Assembly (NCBI GenBank): GCA_900769835.1
Contig: CAAGIE010000086.1
Coordinates: 1 to 7,709, forward strand
Direction: 5' to 3'
Source of the DNA: an uncultured Oscillospiraceae bacterium
GTDB taxonomy: Bacteria > Bacillota > Clostridia > Oscillospirales > Oscillospiraceae
DNA length: 7,709 nucleotides
The notes under the pieces are model-generated. The model made no database searches, was not told the DNA's origin, and saw only the letters and a program-made list of their open reading frames with translations. This document shows, piece after piece, positions 1-7,200 of the stretch; within the stretch, counting starts at the first letter, position 1, and each line of letters begins with the position of its first letter. The translations under genes and the position numbers were made by a program.

Positions 1-651
1 CTCCTTGGTGGATTCGGGCCAGTCGATCTCCTCCAGACCCTCCAGCAGTTTTTCGGCAAATGCAGGCTGGTCGATGACCCACTGCATCATCATTCTCTTT
101 TCCACGGGATAACCGCCACGCTCGCTCTTGCCGTCGATGACTTCGTCATTGGCAAGGACAGTGCCCAGCGCTTCACACCAGTTTACGGGCATCTCGATAC
201 GCTTTGCGTAGCCTGCTTCCCAGAGTTTTTTGAAGATCCACTGGGTCCACTTATAGAACTCGGGGTCAGAGGTGGCCAGCACCTTGGACCAGTCATAGTC
301 GAAGCCCAGTTCTTTAAGCTGACCGGAGAAGGTCTCGATGTTCTTCTGGGTAAAGCCATTGGGGTGGTTGCCGGTATCCACGGCGTACTGCTCTGCAGGC
401 AGACCGAAGGAGTCATAGCCCATGGGGTGCAGAACATTATAGCCCTGCATACGCTTCATACGGGACATAATGTCCGTTGCGGTATAGCCCTCGGGGTGAC
501 CTGCGTGGAGGCCTACGCCAGAGGGATAAGGGAACATATCCAGCACATAGTATTTGGGCTTGGAGAAATCCCATACGTCGGTGTGGAAGGTCTTGTTTTC
601 TTCCCAGTATTTATGCCATTTTTTCTCAATTCTGTCGAATTCGTAATTCAT
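1..651 (-). CDS. leuS: Leucine--tRNA ligase, N-terminal part (cut by left window edge)
   Basis: Cytoplasmic class I aminoacyl-tRNA synthetase that activates leucine with ATP and loads it onto tRNA-Leu. Only the first 217 codons are present; bacterial LeuS is usually about 800-900 residues, so the editing domain, the KMSKS loop and the anticodon-binding domain lie beyond the left edge. The frame stays open to position 1. Visible: an N-terminus beginning MNYEFDRIEKKWHKYW, the ATP-binding HIGH motif as HAGH at residues 49-52 within FPYPSGVGLHAGHPEGYTAT, then GYDSFGLPAEQYAV, the NWCEALGTVLANDEVIDG segment and SERGGYPV, and the stretch ending in DWPES. All are typical LeuS segments. The ATG at 649-651 is preceded by AGAAGG with a 10-nt spacer, a rather weak site. 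It lies 17 nt behind rsfS, so it is probably cotranscribed, at least in part. Family identity is certain; completeness cannot be judged. Confidence 0.98.
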   Translation of the reverse strand, partial: MNYEFDRIEKKWHKYWEENKTFHTDVWDFSKPKYYVLDMFPYPSGVGLHAGHPEGYTATDIMSRMKRMQGYNVLHPMGYDSFGLPAEQYAVDTGNHPNGFTQKNIETFSGQLKELGFDYDWSKVLATSDPEFYKWTQWIFKKLWEAGYAKRIEMPVNWCEALGTVLANDEVIDGKSERGGYPVEKRMMMQWVIDQPAFAEKLLEGLEEIDWPESTKE

Positions 652-661
652 CGGTGTGCTA

Positions 662-667
662 CCTTCT
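662..667 (-). promoter_or_regulatory. Probable weak ribosome binding site of leuS
   Basis: AGAAGG in the 17-nt gap behind rsfS, 10 nt before the leuS ATG. It is poorer than the other sites in the cluster in both sequence and spacing, but no better in-frame alternative start is present. Confidence 0.55.
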
Positions 668-668
668 T

Positions 669-1031
669 TCAATCTTGGGTAATGATCTCGTTAATATCGA
701 TCTTCTCTGCATCTGCCCACAGGCGCTCCAGAGAATAGAACTCTCTTGCTTCCTCGGTGAACACGTGGACTACAACGGAGCCGAAGTCCAGCAGTTCCCA
801 AGTGTTGCCACGATGACCCTCACGACCCAGCATAGGCTCGCCCAGCTGCTCGAAGGTGTACTCTGCGTGGTCACAGAGTGTCTTGACGTGGGTATTGGAA
901 GTGCCGGTGCAGATCAGGAAGTAGTCCGCAAGAGAACTGACTTTATCGATCTTCAATAACTGAATATCCAGACCCTTCTTGTCGTCCAGAGCCTTGGTTA
1001 CTTCATAAGCGACTTGTTTTGCTGTTAACAT
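669..1031 (-). CDS. rsfS: Ribosome silencing factor RsfS (YqeL/YbeB family)
   Basis: Predicted 120-residue cytoplasmic protein of the RsfS/Iojap family. Known members bind ribosomal protein uL14 on the large subunit and block joining with the small subunit, damping translation when nutrients are short and assisting 50S maturation. The sequence shows the family core almost end to end: KALDDKKGLDIQLLKIDKVS, then the diagnostic DYFLICTGTSNTHVKTL (about residues 36-52), and the C-terminal WELLDFGSVVVHVFTEEARE followed by FYSLERLW. Length is normal for the family (about 105-130). The ATG at 1029-1031 has AAAGGAAG upstream with 8 nt spacing. This site overlaps the stop codon of the upstream nadD-yqeK gene, suggesting translational linkage. 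The neighbours YqeK and NadD are the usual ones for rsfS in Firmicutes. No oddities seen. Confidence 0.97.
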   Translation of the reverse strand: MLTAKQVAYEVTKALDDKKGLDIQLLKIDKVSSLADYFLICTGTSNTHVKTLCDHAEYTFEQLGEPMLGREGHRGNTWELLDFGSVVVHVFTEEAREFYSLERLWADAEKIDINEIITQD

Positions 1032-1039
1032 ACTTTTTT

Positions 1040-1047
1040 CTTCCTTT
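1040..1047 (-). promoter_or_regulatory. Ribosome binding site of rsfS
   Basis: AAAGGAAG lies 8 nt before the rsfS ATG and overlaps the last base of the nadD-yqeK stop codon (TGA, 1047-1049). An ATG at 1048-1050 overlaps that same stop, but it opens another frame that closes after 15 codons, so the site is assigned to the 1031 start. Confidence 0.75.
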
Positions 1048-2228
1048 CATATCCCTTTACGGTTCAACTCGTCCATCAGCGCCTGAGAGTCGGGAGAAAT
1101 CTCTCTTCCCTGCCGGCGCAGAATGTCAGTTGCCCAGGTAAGACCCATTTTCAGGGCTTTGTCTATATCAGTATAGGCAAGATCGCGGAGTTCTTCCACG
1201 CCCTCAAAGTCGCGGTTTGGCTCCATATAGTCTGCCACATATATGATTTTCTGCAAAAGATCCATACCGGCCTCACCGGCGGTATGGGTGCGGATGGCGT
1301 TCACCACCGCGTCATTTTCTCCGAAGATCCGCTCCGCCACCAGCGAGCCGGTTAATGCGTGGAGGATCTTGGGGTTGCGACGAGAGAATTCGTCGATCTC
1401 CACACCATAGGCCTTGCACAGCGCAAATTGCTGCTGCGTTGTCAACGCTTTGGTGACATCGTGGAGGATACCTGCCCGGGCCGCATCTGTTTCATCGGCA
1501 CCCCATCGGCGCGCCAGCGCCACCGCTGTATCACGGCAGCCAAGGACATGGGGAACACGGCTGGGCTTAAGAAGGTTGGTCACTTCCCTCTCCAGTTGCT
1601 CCATAGGCAGAGCCTTGCGGTCTGTCAGGCAAGCGTAGAGATTATTATCGTCAATATACTGCGCCACAGACATTGGTACAAATTCATCTGCGCATCTGAA
1701 TATGAGCAAGCGGCGCAGTTCTGTGGAGGAGATGGCCAACACCGGATTCTCCAGCACATAGATCTTTGCGCCCATTTGGGCAAGCCGGGGGGTCTTTTCG
1801 GAGATCTGCTCCTTCTCCCCTTTCTCTCCACGGCACATAACTGCGATGGAAGCGTTTTTCAGGATCCGTTCCGGCATCCGCCATTGGTCGAAAGACAGAA
1901 ACATATCCGTTCCCATCAGCAACACCAATTCCGCATCCGGATACATCTCACGCACCTGCTCCACCGTTTCGTAGGTATAACTGGTGCCGCCGCGAGACAA
2001 CTCCAGATCGGAGACCCGGAAGCGGTCATCGGTTGCCGCCAGACGGAGCATTTCCAATCGCTGGGCGGGATCCGGAGAGTTTTGCGGCAGGGGTTTATGG
2101 GGAGAAACGCAGGACGGTATCAAGAGAAGTATGGAAAGTTCCAGCGCCTCCAGGGCATACTTCGCACCTTGCATATGGCCAATATGGGGCGGATTGAACG
2201 CACCGCCATAAATACCGATTCGTTTCAC
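1047..2228 (-). CDS. nadD-yqeK: Fused nicotinate-nucleotide adenylyltransferase (NadD) and YqeK HD-domain Ap4A hydrolase
   Basis: A 393-residue two-domain protein. Residues 1-200 are NadD, which joins nicotinate mononucleotide and ATP to give deamido-NAD in NAD synthesis. Evidence: GGAFNPPHIGH (8-18, with the HxGH nucleotidyltransferase motif), LLIPSCVSPHKP, MGTDMFLSFDQW, and the closing ISSTELR (166-172). Residues about 209-393 are YqeK, an HD-fold phosphohydrolase whose characterised relatives split Ap4A symmetrically into ADP. Probable metal ligands are all present: H227 (HVLG), H256-D257 (GILHDVTK), H290, H315 (RTHTAG) and D333 (YVADYMEPNR). The two are separate neighbouring genes in Bacillus. 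Here the frame runs through with a linker of under 10 residues and no sign of a frameshift. The start is GTG (2226-2228), chosen because the nucleotide-binding motif begins immediately after it and a strong GGGAGGG precedes it. It sits between yhbY and rsfS, the usual context. Confidence 0.96.
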   Translation of the reverse strand: MKRIGIYGGAFNPPHIGHMQGAKYALEALELSILLLIPSCVSPHKPLPQNSPDPAQRLEMLRLAATDDRFRVSDLELSRGGTSYTYETVEQVREMYPDAELVLLMGTDMFLSFDQWRMPERILKNASIAVMCRGEKGEKEQISEKTPRLAQMGAKIYVLENPVLAISSTELRRLLIFRCADEFVPMSVAQYIDDNNLYACLTDRKALPMEQLEREVTNLLKPSRVPHVLGCRDTAVALARRWGADETDAARAGILHDVTKALTTQQQFALCKAYGVEIDEFSRRNPKILHALTGSLVAERIFGENDAVVNAIRTHTAGEAGMDLLQKIIYVADYMEPNRDFEGVEELRDLAYTDIDKALKMGLTWATDILRRQGREISPDSQALMDELNRKGI

Positions 2229-2234
2229 GCATTT

Positions 2235-2241
2235 CCCTCCC
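2235..2241 (-). promoter_or_regulatory. Ribosome binding site deciding the GTG start of nadD-yqeK
   Basis: GGGAGGG with its GGAGG core 7 nt before the GTG at 2226-2228. The ATG at 2230-2232 is in a different frame, and the first in-frame ATG would remove the NadD nucleotide-binding loop, so GTG is the supported start. Confidence 0.8.
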
Positions 2242-2258
2242 AGTTGTAAGTTTTAGGG

Positions 2259-2720
2259 TTAGTCTTCGTTACGAAGCTGACGCTCCCTTGCCTTTTCAAT
2301 GGATTTTTCAATCGCCATCTGGCGGAAATACTCATTTCTCTGCTCGCGGACCTTTCTTGCCGCCTGACGGCGAGCCTGCGCGCCCTTGCGGACGGGGTTT
2401 ACCTTTTCAGGCTTGCGCTTGGCACGACCCACCTGATTACGCTCCTGCTGCAATTTTTCGCTGAAGCGGTAGATCACAAACTTGGTGCCGATCACTGCAA
2501 CGCCGTCTGCGCCGGTGGCCTCACAAAGTGCATCACACACTTCACGGGGGGTCATCATTGCACCCTCAAGAACTTTGCCCTTTACCAGTTCACGGGTAGT
2601 CAACTGATTATCTGCTTCCGCGATCACCGCATCGGTGATGCCGCCTTTGCCCACCATCAGGGTGGTATCCAAGGTATTTGCCTGGCTCCGCAGTTCTGCG
2701 CGTTCCTTACTTGTCAGCAT
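2259..2720 (-). CDS. yhbY: YhbY/YqeI-family RNA-binding protein (CRM domain) with long basic C-terminal tail
   Basis: A 153-residue protein whose first 95 or so residues form a CRM domain (chloroplast RNA splicing and ribosome maturation). Bacterial YhbY associates with pre-50S ribosomal particles, and the domain resembles the IF3 C-terminal fold. Visible: LTSKERAELRSQANTL, the RNA-contacting GxxG loop as VGKGGIT (23-29), a helix with LTTRELVKGKVL, and VAVIGTKFVIYR (74-85) near the end of the domain. Typical stand-alone members are about 95-105 residues. This one carries about 55 more, rich in Lys and Arg (about 19 of 56) with interspersed Gln and Glu, probably helical and suited to contacting rRNA. 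The ATG at 2718-2720 overlaps the end of rdgB by 14 nt and has a perfect AAGGAGG 6 nt upstream. Function is inferred from the family; the role of the tail is unknown. Confidence 0.93.
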   Translation of the reverse strand: MLTSKERAELRSQANTLDTTLMVGKGGITDAVIAEADNQLTTRELVKGKVLEGAMMTPREVCDALCEATGADGVAVIGTKFVIYRFSEKLQQERNQVGRAKRKPEKVNPVRKGAQARRQAARKVREQRNEYFRQMAIEKSIEKARERQLRNED

Positions 2721-3312
2721 AGCCGGCCTCCTTCATTTTTTCGTAAAATAACTTCAATGCATTGCCGCGGTGGGAAACTTCGTTCTTTTCCTCCGGGGCA
2801 AGTTCTGCCGTGGTCTTTCCCAACGGCGGGTAATAGAAAATGGGGTCGTAGCCAAAGCCGTTCTCGCCGCGGGGTGCGCGGGTCAGTTCGCCATGGATCT
2901 CACCGCGGGCCTGGATCACCTTGCCCTCAGGAGTGACAAAGGTGATGACGCAAACGAATTGCGCCTGACGCTGGCCGTCGGGGACCTGTTCTGTGTTCTT
3001 CAGCAGCAGTTCCAGTCTGCCCCAATCATCCAAAGACTCGTCGAAACCGTAACGGGCGGAATACACACCCGGCTCGCCATTCAGCGCATCCACTGCGATG
3101 CCGGAGTCGTCCGCCAGCGCAGGTAGGCCGGAGGCTTTCATCACCGCTTCGGCTTTCAGAAGAGAATTCTCCTCGAAGGTGGTGCCGGTTTCTTCTACGT
3201 CAATATCAATTCCCAGTTCGGATTGCAGAATCAACTCGATATCAAACTTTTCGGTGATCTTGCTGATCTCCCGAAGCTTATGGGGATTCTTACTTGCAAG
3301 TACAACTTTCAT
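2707..3312 (-). CDS. rdgB: RdgB/HAM1-family XTP/dITP pyrophosphatase
   Basis: Cytoplasmic house-cleaning enzyme that hydrolyses non-canonical purine triphosphates (XTP, ITP, dITP) to monophosphate and pyrophosphate, keeping them out of DNA and RNA. The 201-residue length is standard. Motifs in order (numbered from the ATG): SKNPHKLRE (7-15, substrate-binding N/K segment), TFEENSLLKA (45-54), ADDSGIAVDALNGEPGVYSA (67-86, with the catalytic Asp pair 68-69), GFGYDPIF (152-159) and SHRGNAL (180-186). The ATG (3310-3312) shares one base with the ftsY stop (TGATG). A GTG one codon earlier (3313-3315) would overlap by four bases (GTGA). GGAGG at 3323-3327 is 10 nt from the ATG and 7 nt from the GTG, so either may be used; I chose ATG because the family begins M-K-x-V. 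Its end overlaps yhbY by 14 nt. Translation is therefore probably coupled on both sides. Confidence 0.97.
   Translation of the reverse strand: MKVVLASKNPHKLREISKITEKFDIELILQSELGIDIDVEETGTTFEENSLLKAEAVMKASGLPALADDSGIAVDALNGEPGVYSARYGFDESLDDWGRLELLLKNTEQVPDGQRQAQFVCVITFVTPEGKVIQARGEIHGELTRAPRGENGFGYDPIFYYPPLGKTTAELAPEEKNEVSHRGNALKLFYEKMKEAGYADK
2727..2733 (-). promoter_or_regulatory. Ribosome binding site of yhbY inside the end of rdgB
   Basis: A perfect AAGGAGG, 6 nt before the yhbY ATG, lying entirely within the last codons of rdgB. It fixes the yhbY start and the 14-nt gene overlap. Confidence 0.88.
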
Positions 3313-4214
3313 CACAGTAATGCCTCCACGAAGGCCTCCGCCTCAAAGGGCATCAGGTCTTCTGCTTTTTCGCCTACGCCCACGAACTTCACGGGAAGCT
3401 GCAGGCTATCTGCCACGGCAATGACGATGCCGCCCTTGGCGGTGCCGTCCAGTTTTGTCAGAGCAACTGCGGTCACACCGGCGATCTCTTTAAACTGCTT
3501 TGCCTGGATCAGACCGTTCTGACCGGTGGTGCCATCCAGCACCAACAGGACTTCACGGGCAGAGCCGGGCAATTCCCGCTCCACGATGCGGCTGATCTTA
3601 CCCAGCTCGTTCATCAGGTTCTGCTTATTATGCAGGCGGCCTGCGGTGTCGATAAGGATCACATCCACGCCCTTTGCCTTTGCAGACTGGATGCCGTCAA
3701 AGACAACGGATGCAGGGTCTGCGCCCTCGTTCTGCCGCACGATGGATGCGCCGGAACGCTGCGCCCAGATCTCCAGTTGGTCTGCGGCGGCGGCACGGAA
3801 GGTGTCACCTGCCACCAGCAGCACTTTCTTGCCGCTATTTACCAGTTGGGTAGCGATCTTACCGATGGTAGTGGTCTTACCCACGCCATTGACACCGATC
3901 ACCAGCACCACAGAGGGCTTGGTGGTCAGGTTCAGCCGGGTATCTCCCACGTTGAGCATCTCCACAAGGATCTTCTTGAGGGTCTGCTTTGCTTCTTCCG
4001 CGGTTTTCAGGTGATTGGCCCGAACTTCCTTACGGAGGAGATCGGTTGCTTTTACGGCAGTGTCCACACCCAGATCCGCAAGGATCAGGCATTCCTCCAG
4101 CTCGTCGTAGAAATCATCGTCGATCTCAGATGCGGTAAACACATTTGCCAGGGTCTTATTCAGGGCATCCCGGGTTTTGCCCAGGCCTGCCTTGATCTTA
4201 TCAAAAAAACTCAT
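3312..4214 (-). CDS. ftsY: Signal recognition particle receptor FtsY (SRP-type GTPase)
   Basis: A 300-residue SRP receptor GTPase. It pairs with Ffh at the membrane to deliver ribosomes making membrane and secreted proteins to the translocon. Domains: an N-domain helical bundle (about residues 1-90, beginning MSFFDKIKAGLGKTRDALNK, with ECLILADLGVDTA) and an NG GTPase domain. GTPase motifs are complete: GVNGVGKTT (P-loop, 107-115), DTFRAAAADQLE (137-148), DTAGR (189-193), TKLDGTAKGG (253-262) and GVGEKAEDLMPF (279-290). There is no long acidic A-domain as in E. coli FtsY (497 aa), which fits Gram-positive forms of about 300-330 residues. The ATG at 4212-4214 has AAAGGAG 5 nt upstream, overlapping the smc stop. 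It lies directly behind smc, as in Bacillus and many clostridia. No missing residues seen. Confidence 0.98.
   Translation of the reverse strand: MSFFDKIKAGLGKTRDALNKTLANVFTASEIDDDFYDELEECLILADLGVDTAVKATDLLRKEVRANHLKTAEEAKQTLKKILVEMLNVGDTRLNLTTKPSVVLVIGVNGVGKTTTIGKIATQLVNSGKKVLLVAGDTFRAAAADQLEIWAQRSGASIVRQNEGADPASVVFDGIQSAKAKGVDVILIDTAGRLHNKQNLMNELGKISRIVERELPGSAREVLLVLDGTTGQNGLIQAKQFKEIAGVTAVALTKLDGTAKGGIVIAVADSLQLPVKFVGVGEKAEDLMPFEAEAFVEALL
3323..3327 (-). promoter_or_regulatory. Ribosome binding site of rdgB inside the end of ftsY
   Basis: GGAGG within the last codons of ftsY. It is 7 nt from a GTG (3313-3315) and 10 nt from the ATG (3310-3312), so it supports both possible starts and does not choose between them. 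Confidence 0.65.
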
Positions 4215-4219
4215 GCTGA

Positions 4220-4226
4220 CTCCTTT
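4220..4226 (-). promoter_or_regulatory. Ribosome binding site of ftsY overlapping the smc stop codon
   Basis: AAAGGAG, 5 nt before the ftsY ATG. Its first two bases are the last two of the smc TAA (4225-4227), so a ribosome ending smc would sit over the ftsY initiation site. Confidence 0.85.
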
Positions 4227-7200
4227 ATTCGCTGATACCCAAATACTGCTCCATTTGGTTCAGATCCAGACGGATCAGTTTGGAAATACCCTGCTCCTGC
4301 ATGGTGACACCGTACAACACATCGGAGGCTTCCATTGTGCCGCGGCGGTGGGTAATGACGATGAACTGGGTCTTTTGGCTCAAATTCCGCAGGTAGGAAG
4401 AGAAACGCTCCACGTTTCGATCGTCCAACGCAGCGTCGATCTCGTCCAGCATACAGAACGGGGTGGGTCGAACCTTCAGGATGGAGAAATAGAGCGCGAT
4501 GGCAACAAATGCCTTTTCGCCACCGGACAACAGAGTGATGGTCTTAACCTGCTTTCCGGGAGGCTGGACGCGGATCTCGATGCCGCAGGTCAGAGGCTCC
4601 TCGGGATCCTCCAAAAGAAGCTGGCCCTTACCGCCGCCGAACATTTCTTCAAAGACCTTACCGAAATGCTCATTGATCTTGGCAAATTCGGACACGAAGA
4701 TCGTGGTCATTTCCTGGGTGATGTTGCGGATGATACTCTCCAGTTCACGCTTGGAGGTAAGCACATCGTCACGCTGACCGGTAAGGTATGTATAACGCTC
4801 GTTGACACGGGCGTATTCCTCGATGGCACCCAGGTTGGGAGTGCCCAGAGCGGAGATCTTGCGCTTGAGTTCGGCGATCAGGCGGGTGCCTGCCGCTACA
4901 GACTCGATCTGGCCCCGCTTTTCCACTGCGGTGCTGGGGGTCAACTCGTAACTGTCCCAGAGTTTATCGATAATGGTGCGCTCCTCCAACTCGGCAGTAC
5001 CCTTCTTGTTCTCCAGCAGGGCGCAAGCACGCTCCATATTCAGGATGGACTTGTTCTTCTCCTGAATATCGCTCTCGGTGCGGGATTTCTTTGCCTCGTT
5101 GTCTGCGTAATCTGTCAGCGCCTGGGTCAGCTGATTGCGAACCTTCTGGGTCTCGGCGGCATTTTCTGCCTGACGGGCCTCCTGCTGACGGATCTCTTCC
5201 TCCAGACGGAGGATATCTGCGCGGATGGACTCGATGTCCTCCAGTTTCTTATTGCGATCGCCCTCTGCGGCAGACTGCAGGATACGCAGGTCTGCGATAT
5301 GGTTGCGGGCGGTGTTACGCTCGGCATCTAATGCGGCAGAGTCCTGGCGCAGCAAGTTCATCGTATCGGTGATCTTCTCCACTGCCTTGTCGGCGTCCAA
5401 CTGACTGCCCTCCAGAGCGGCAATGCTCTCGCCGATCTCCTTGATCTGGGTCTGGAAGACCTGAATCTGACCGCGAATAGCGGCGGCCTGCTGGCCGTCA
5501 CCGGTGTTACGCTGAGAGATAGACTCCAGTTCACGCTCTGCGGAGGCCAGCGCTTCGCTCACGGCCTGCTGCCAAATCTCGTGCTGCTTGACGTTGCCCT
5601 CTAAGGTCAGCACCTGCTTTTCCGCTTCAGCCAGCTGCTCTCTTGCGGCAGTCAGCTGGAACTCCACCTGGTCTGCGGCGCGCTGCGCTTCCTGCAGATC
5701 GGTCTCCTGGATGTTCAGTTTTTCTTCCAGCGCTTTCTGCTGAGAAACCAGTCGCTCCAGTTCATTGGCGCGGCTCAGAATGCCTGCGTCCTTACTGACG
5801 GAGCCACCGGTCATAGAACCACCGGGGTTCATAACCTGGCCGTCCAAAGTGACGATCTTGAAACGGTTGCTATACTTTTTCGCCATAGAAATGGCGCTGT
5901 CGATATTCTCTGTGATCACAGTCTTGGCAAGGAGGTTTTCCACCACGCCACGATAGCGATCCTCACACTGGATCAACTCGGAAGCGATGCCCACATAGCC
6001 GCCGCAACGATCCAGACCGGTCTCCTGCAACTTCTTACCCTTGACGGTGGACAGGGGCAGGAATGTGGCTCTGCCGCCACCGGTACGCTTTAAGTATGCG
6101 ATCGCGGCCTTGGCGTCCTGCTCGTTATCCACAACGATATTCTGCATTGCGGCGCCCAGAGCGATCTCGATGGCCACAGTATACTCATCGTCGGTGCGGA
6201 TCAACTGGGACAGAGGTGCGTGGACGTTCCGCAACGCGCCGCGCTTTGTTTCCTGCATCACCTGACGGACGGACTTGTGGTAGCCCTCGTAATCCTTTTC
6301 CATTGCCCGGAAAACATTGGTCTTTGCGGTAATGCTCTCCAACTGGCTGCGGAGTTTCTGCACCACTTCGCTCAACTCGTCACGGCGCTTGAGGCGGGTG
6401 GCCTGCCGCAGGGTATAGCCGGAAATGGCATTCTGTGCGGCGGTGACTTCCTCCTGAGCCTTTTGCAGTTCCTTACGGCAAGCGGTAAGTTTTTCATCCG
6501 CCTCGCGGACTCTGTCCTTACCGGCGGTGATCTCTTCATTGAGCTGGCCGATACGCTGGCCGCTCTGCTCCATATTGCTGACCACGGCGCGAAGGTCTGC
6601 CTCGCGGACTGCCATATCGGAGCTGAGTTTTACCTCACGGGAACGCAGTTCCATAAACTGGCGGGTAATGCCCTGGGCTTCTGCGGTCATACGGTTCAGC
6701 TGCTCCTGCAGACCGGACATCTGGGTGTTCTTATCTGCAAGCAGCTGCTCGATCTCAGCAATTCTCTGCTGAGCCTGCTCCATTTGGCTCATAATGCCGC
6801 TGGCGCGGTCTTCCTGACCCTGCAGGTCTTCCTCGTTGCGGCGGATATTATCCTGATCGTTCTGCACATTGCCCCGCAGGACTGCGATCTGACCCTCGAT
6901 CTGCTGATGCGCGCCATCGAGCATACTGATGGTCACACGCAGATTCTCAAGACCCTCGTTGCGGGTACGCATATCGGCAGAAAGTTGCTCGGACAATGCA
7001 TACAGGCTATCCAGCTCTTCCTTTGCCTGCTCCAGAACAAATGCGGCAGAGGTGTAGTCCTCTTCTGCCTTACGGGCATCGGCGGAAAGTTTTTCCAGAC
7101 GATCCAGCCACACGGCCACTTCCACGCCCTGCAGTTCTTCCTTCAGGGTCAGGTACTTCTTGGCCTTTTCAGACTGCTGGTGCAAAGGCTCCAGTTGCAT

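Noticed and set aside
477..959. Plus-strand open frame of 160 codons across the leuS-rsfS junction
   Set aside because: It spans the start of leuS and most of rsfS on the opposite strand, shows no protein-like motif, and both genes beneath it are certain.
1359..2249. Plus-strand open frame of 296 codons opposite nadD-yqeK
   Set aside because: The translation is rich in His, Arg, Gln and Cys with no domain signature, as expected of an antisense shadow of a well-conserved two-domain enzyme.
2229..2258. Possible promoter or terminator in the largest intergenic gap
   Set aside because: The gap is 30 nt and mostly occupied by the nadD ribosome binding site. No -35/-10 pair or hairpin with a T-run is visible.
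4177..5331. Long plus-strand open frame of 384 codons opposite the 3' part of smc
   Set aside because: It lies entirely antisense to the conserved head and coiled-coil region of smc and the start of ftsY. Its translation shows no recognisable motif, and its openness is explained by the codon bias of the real gene.
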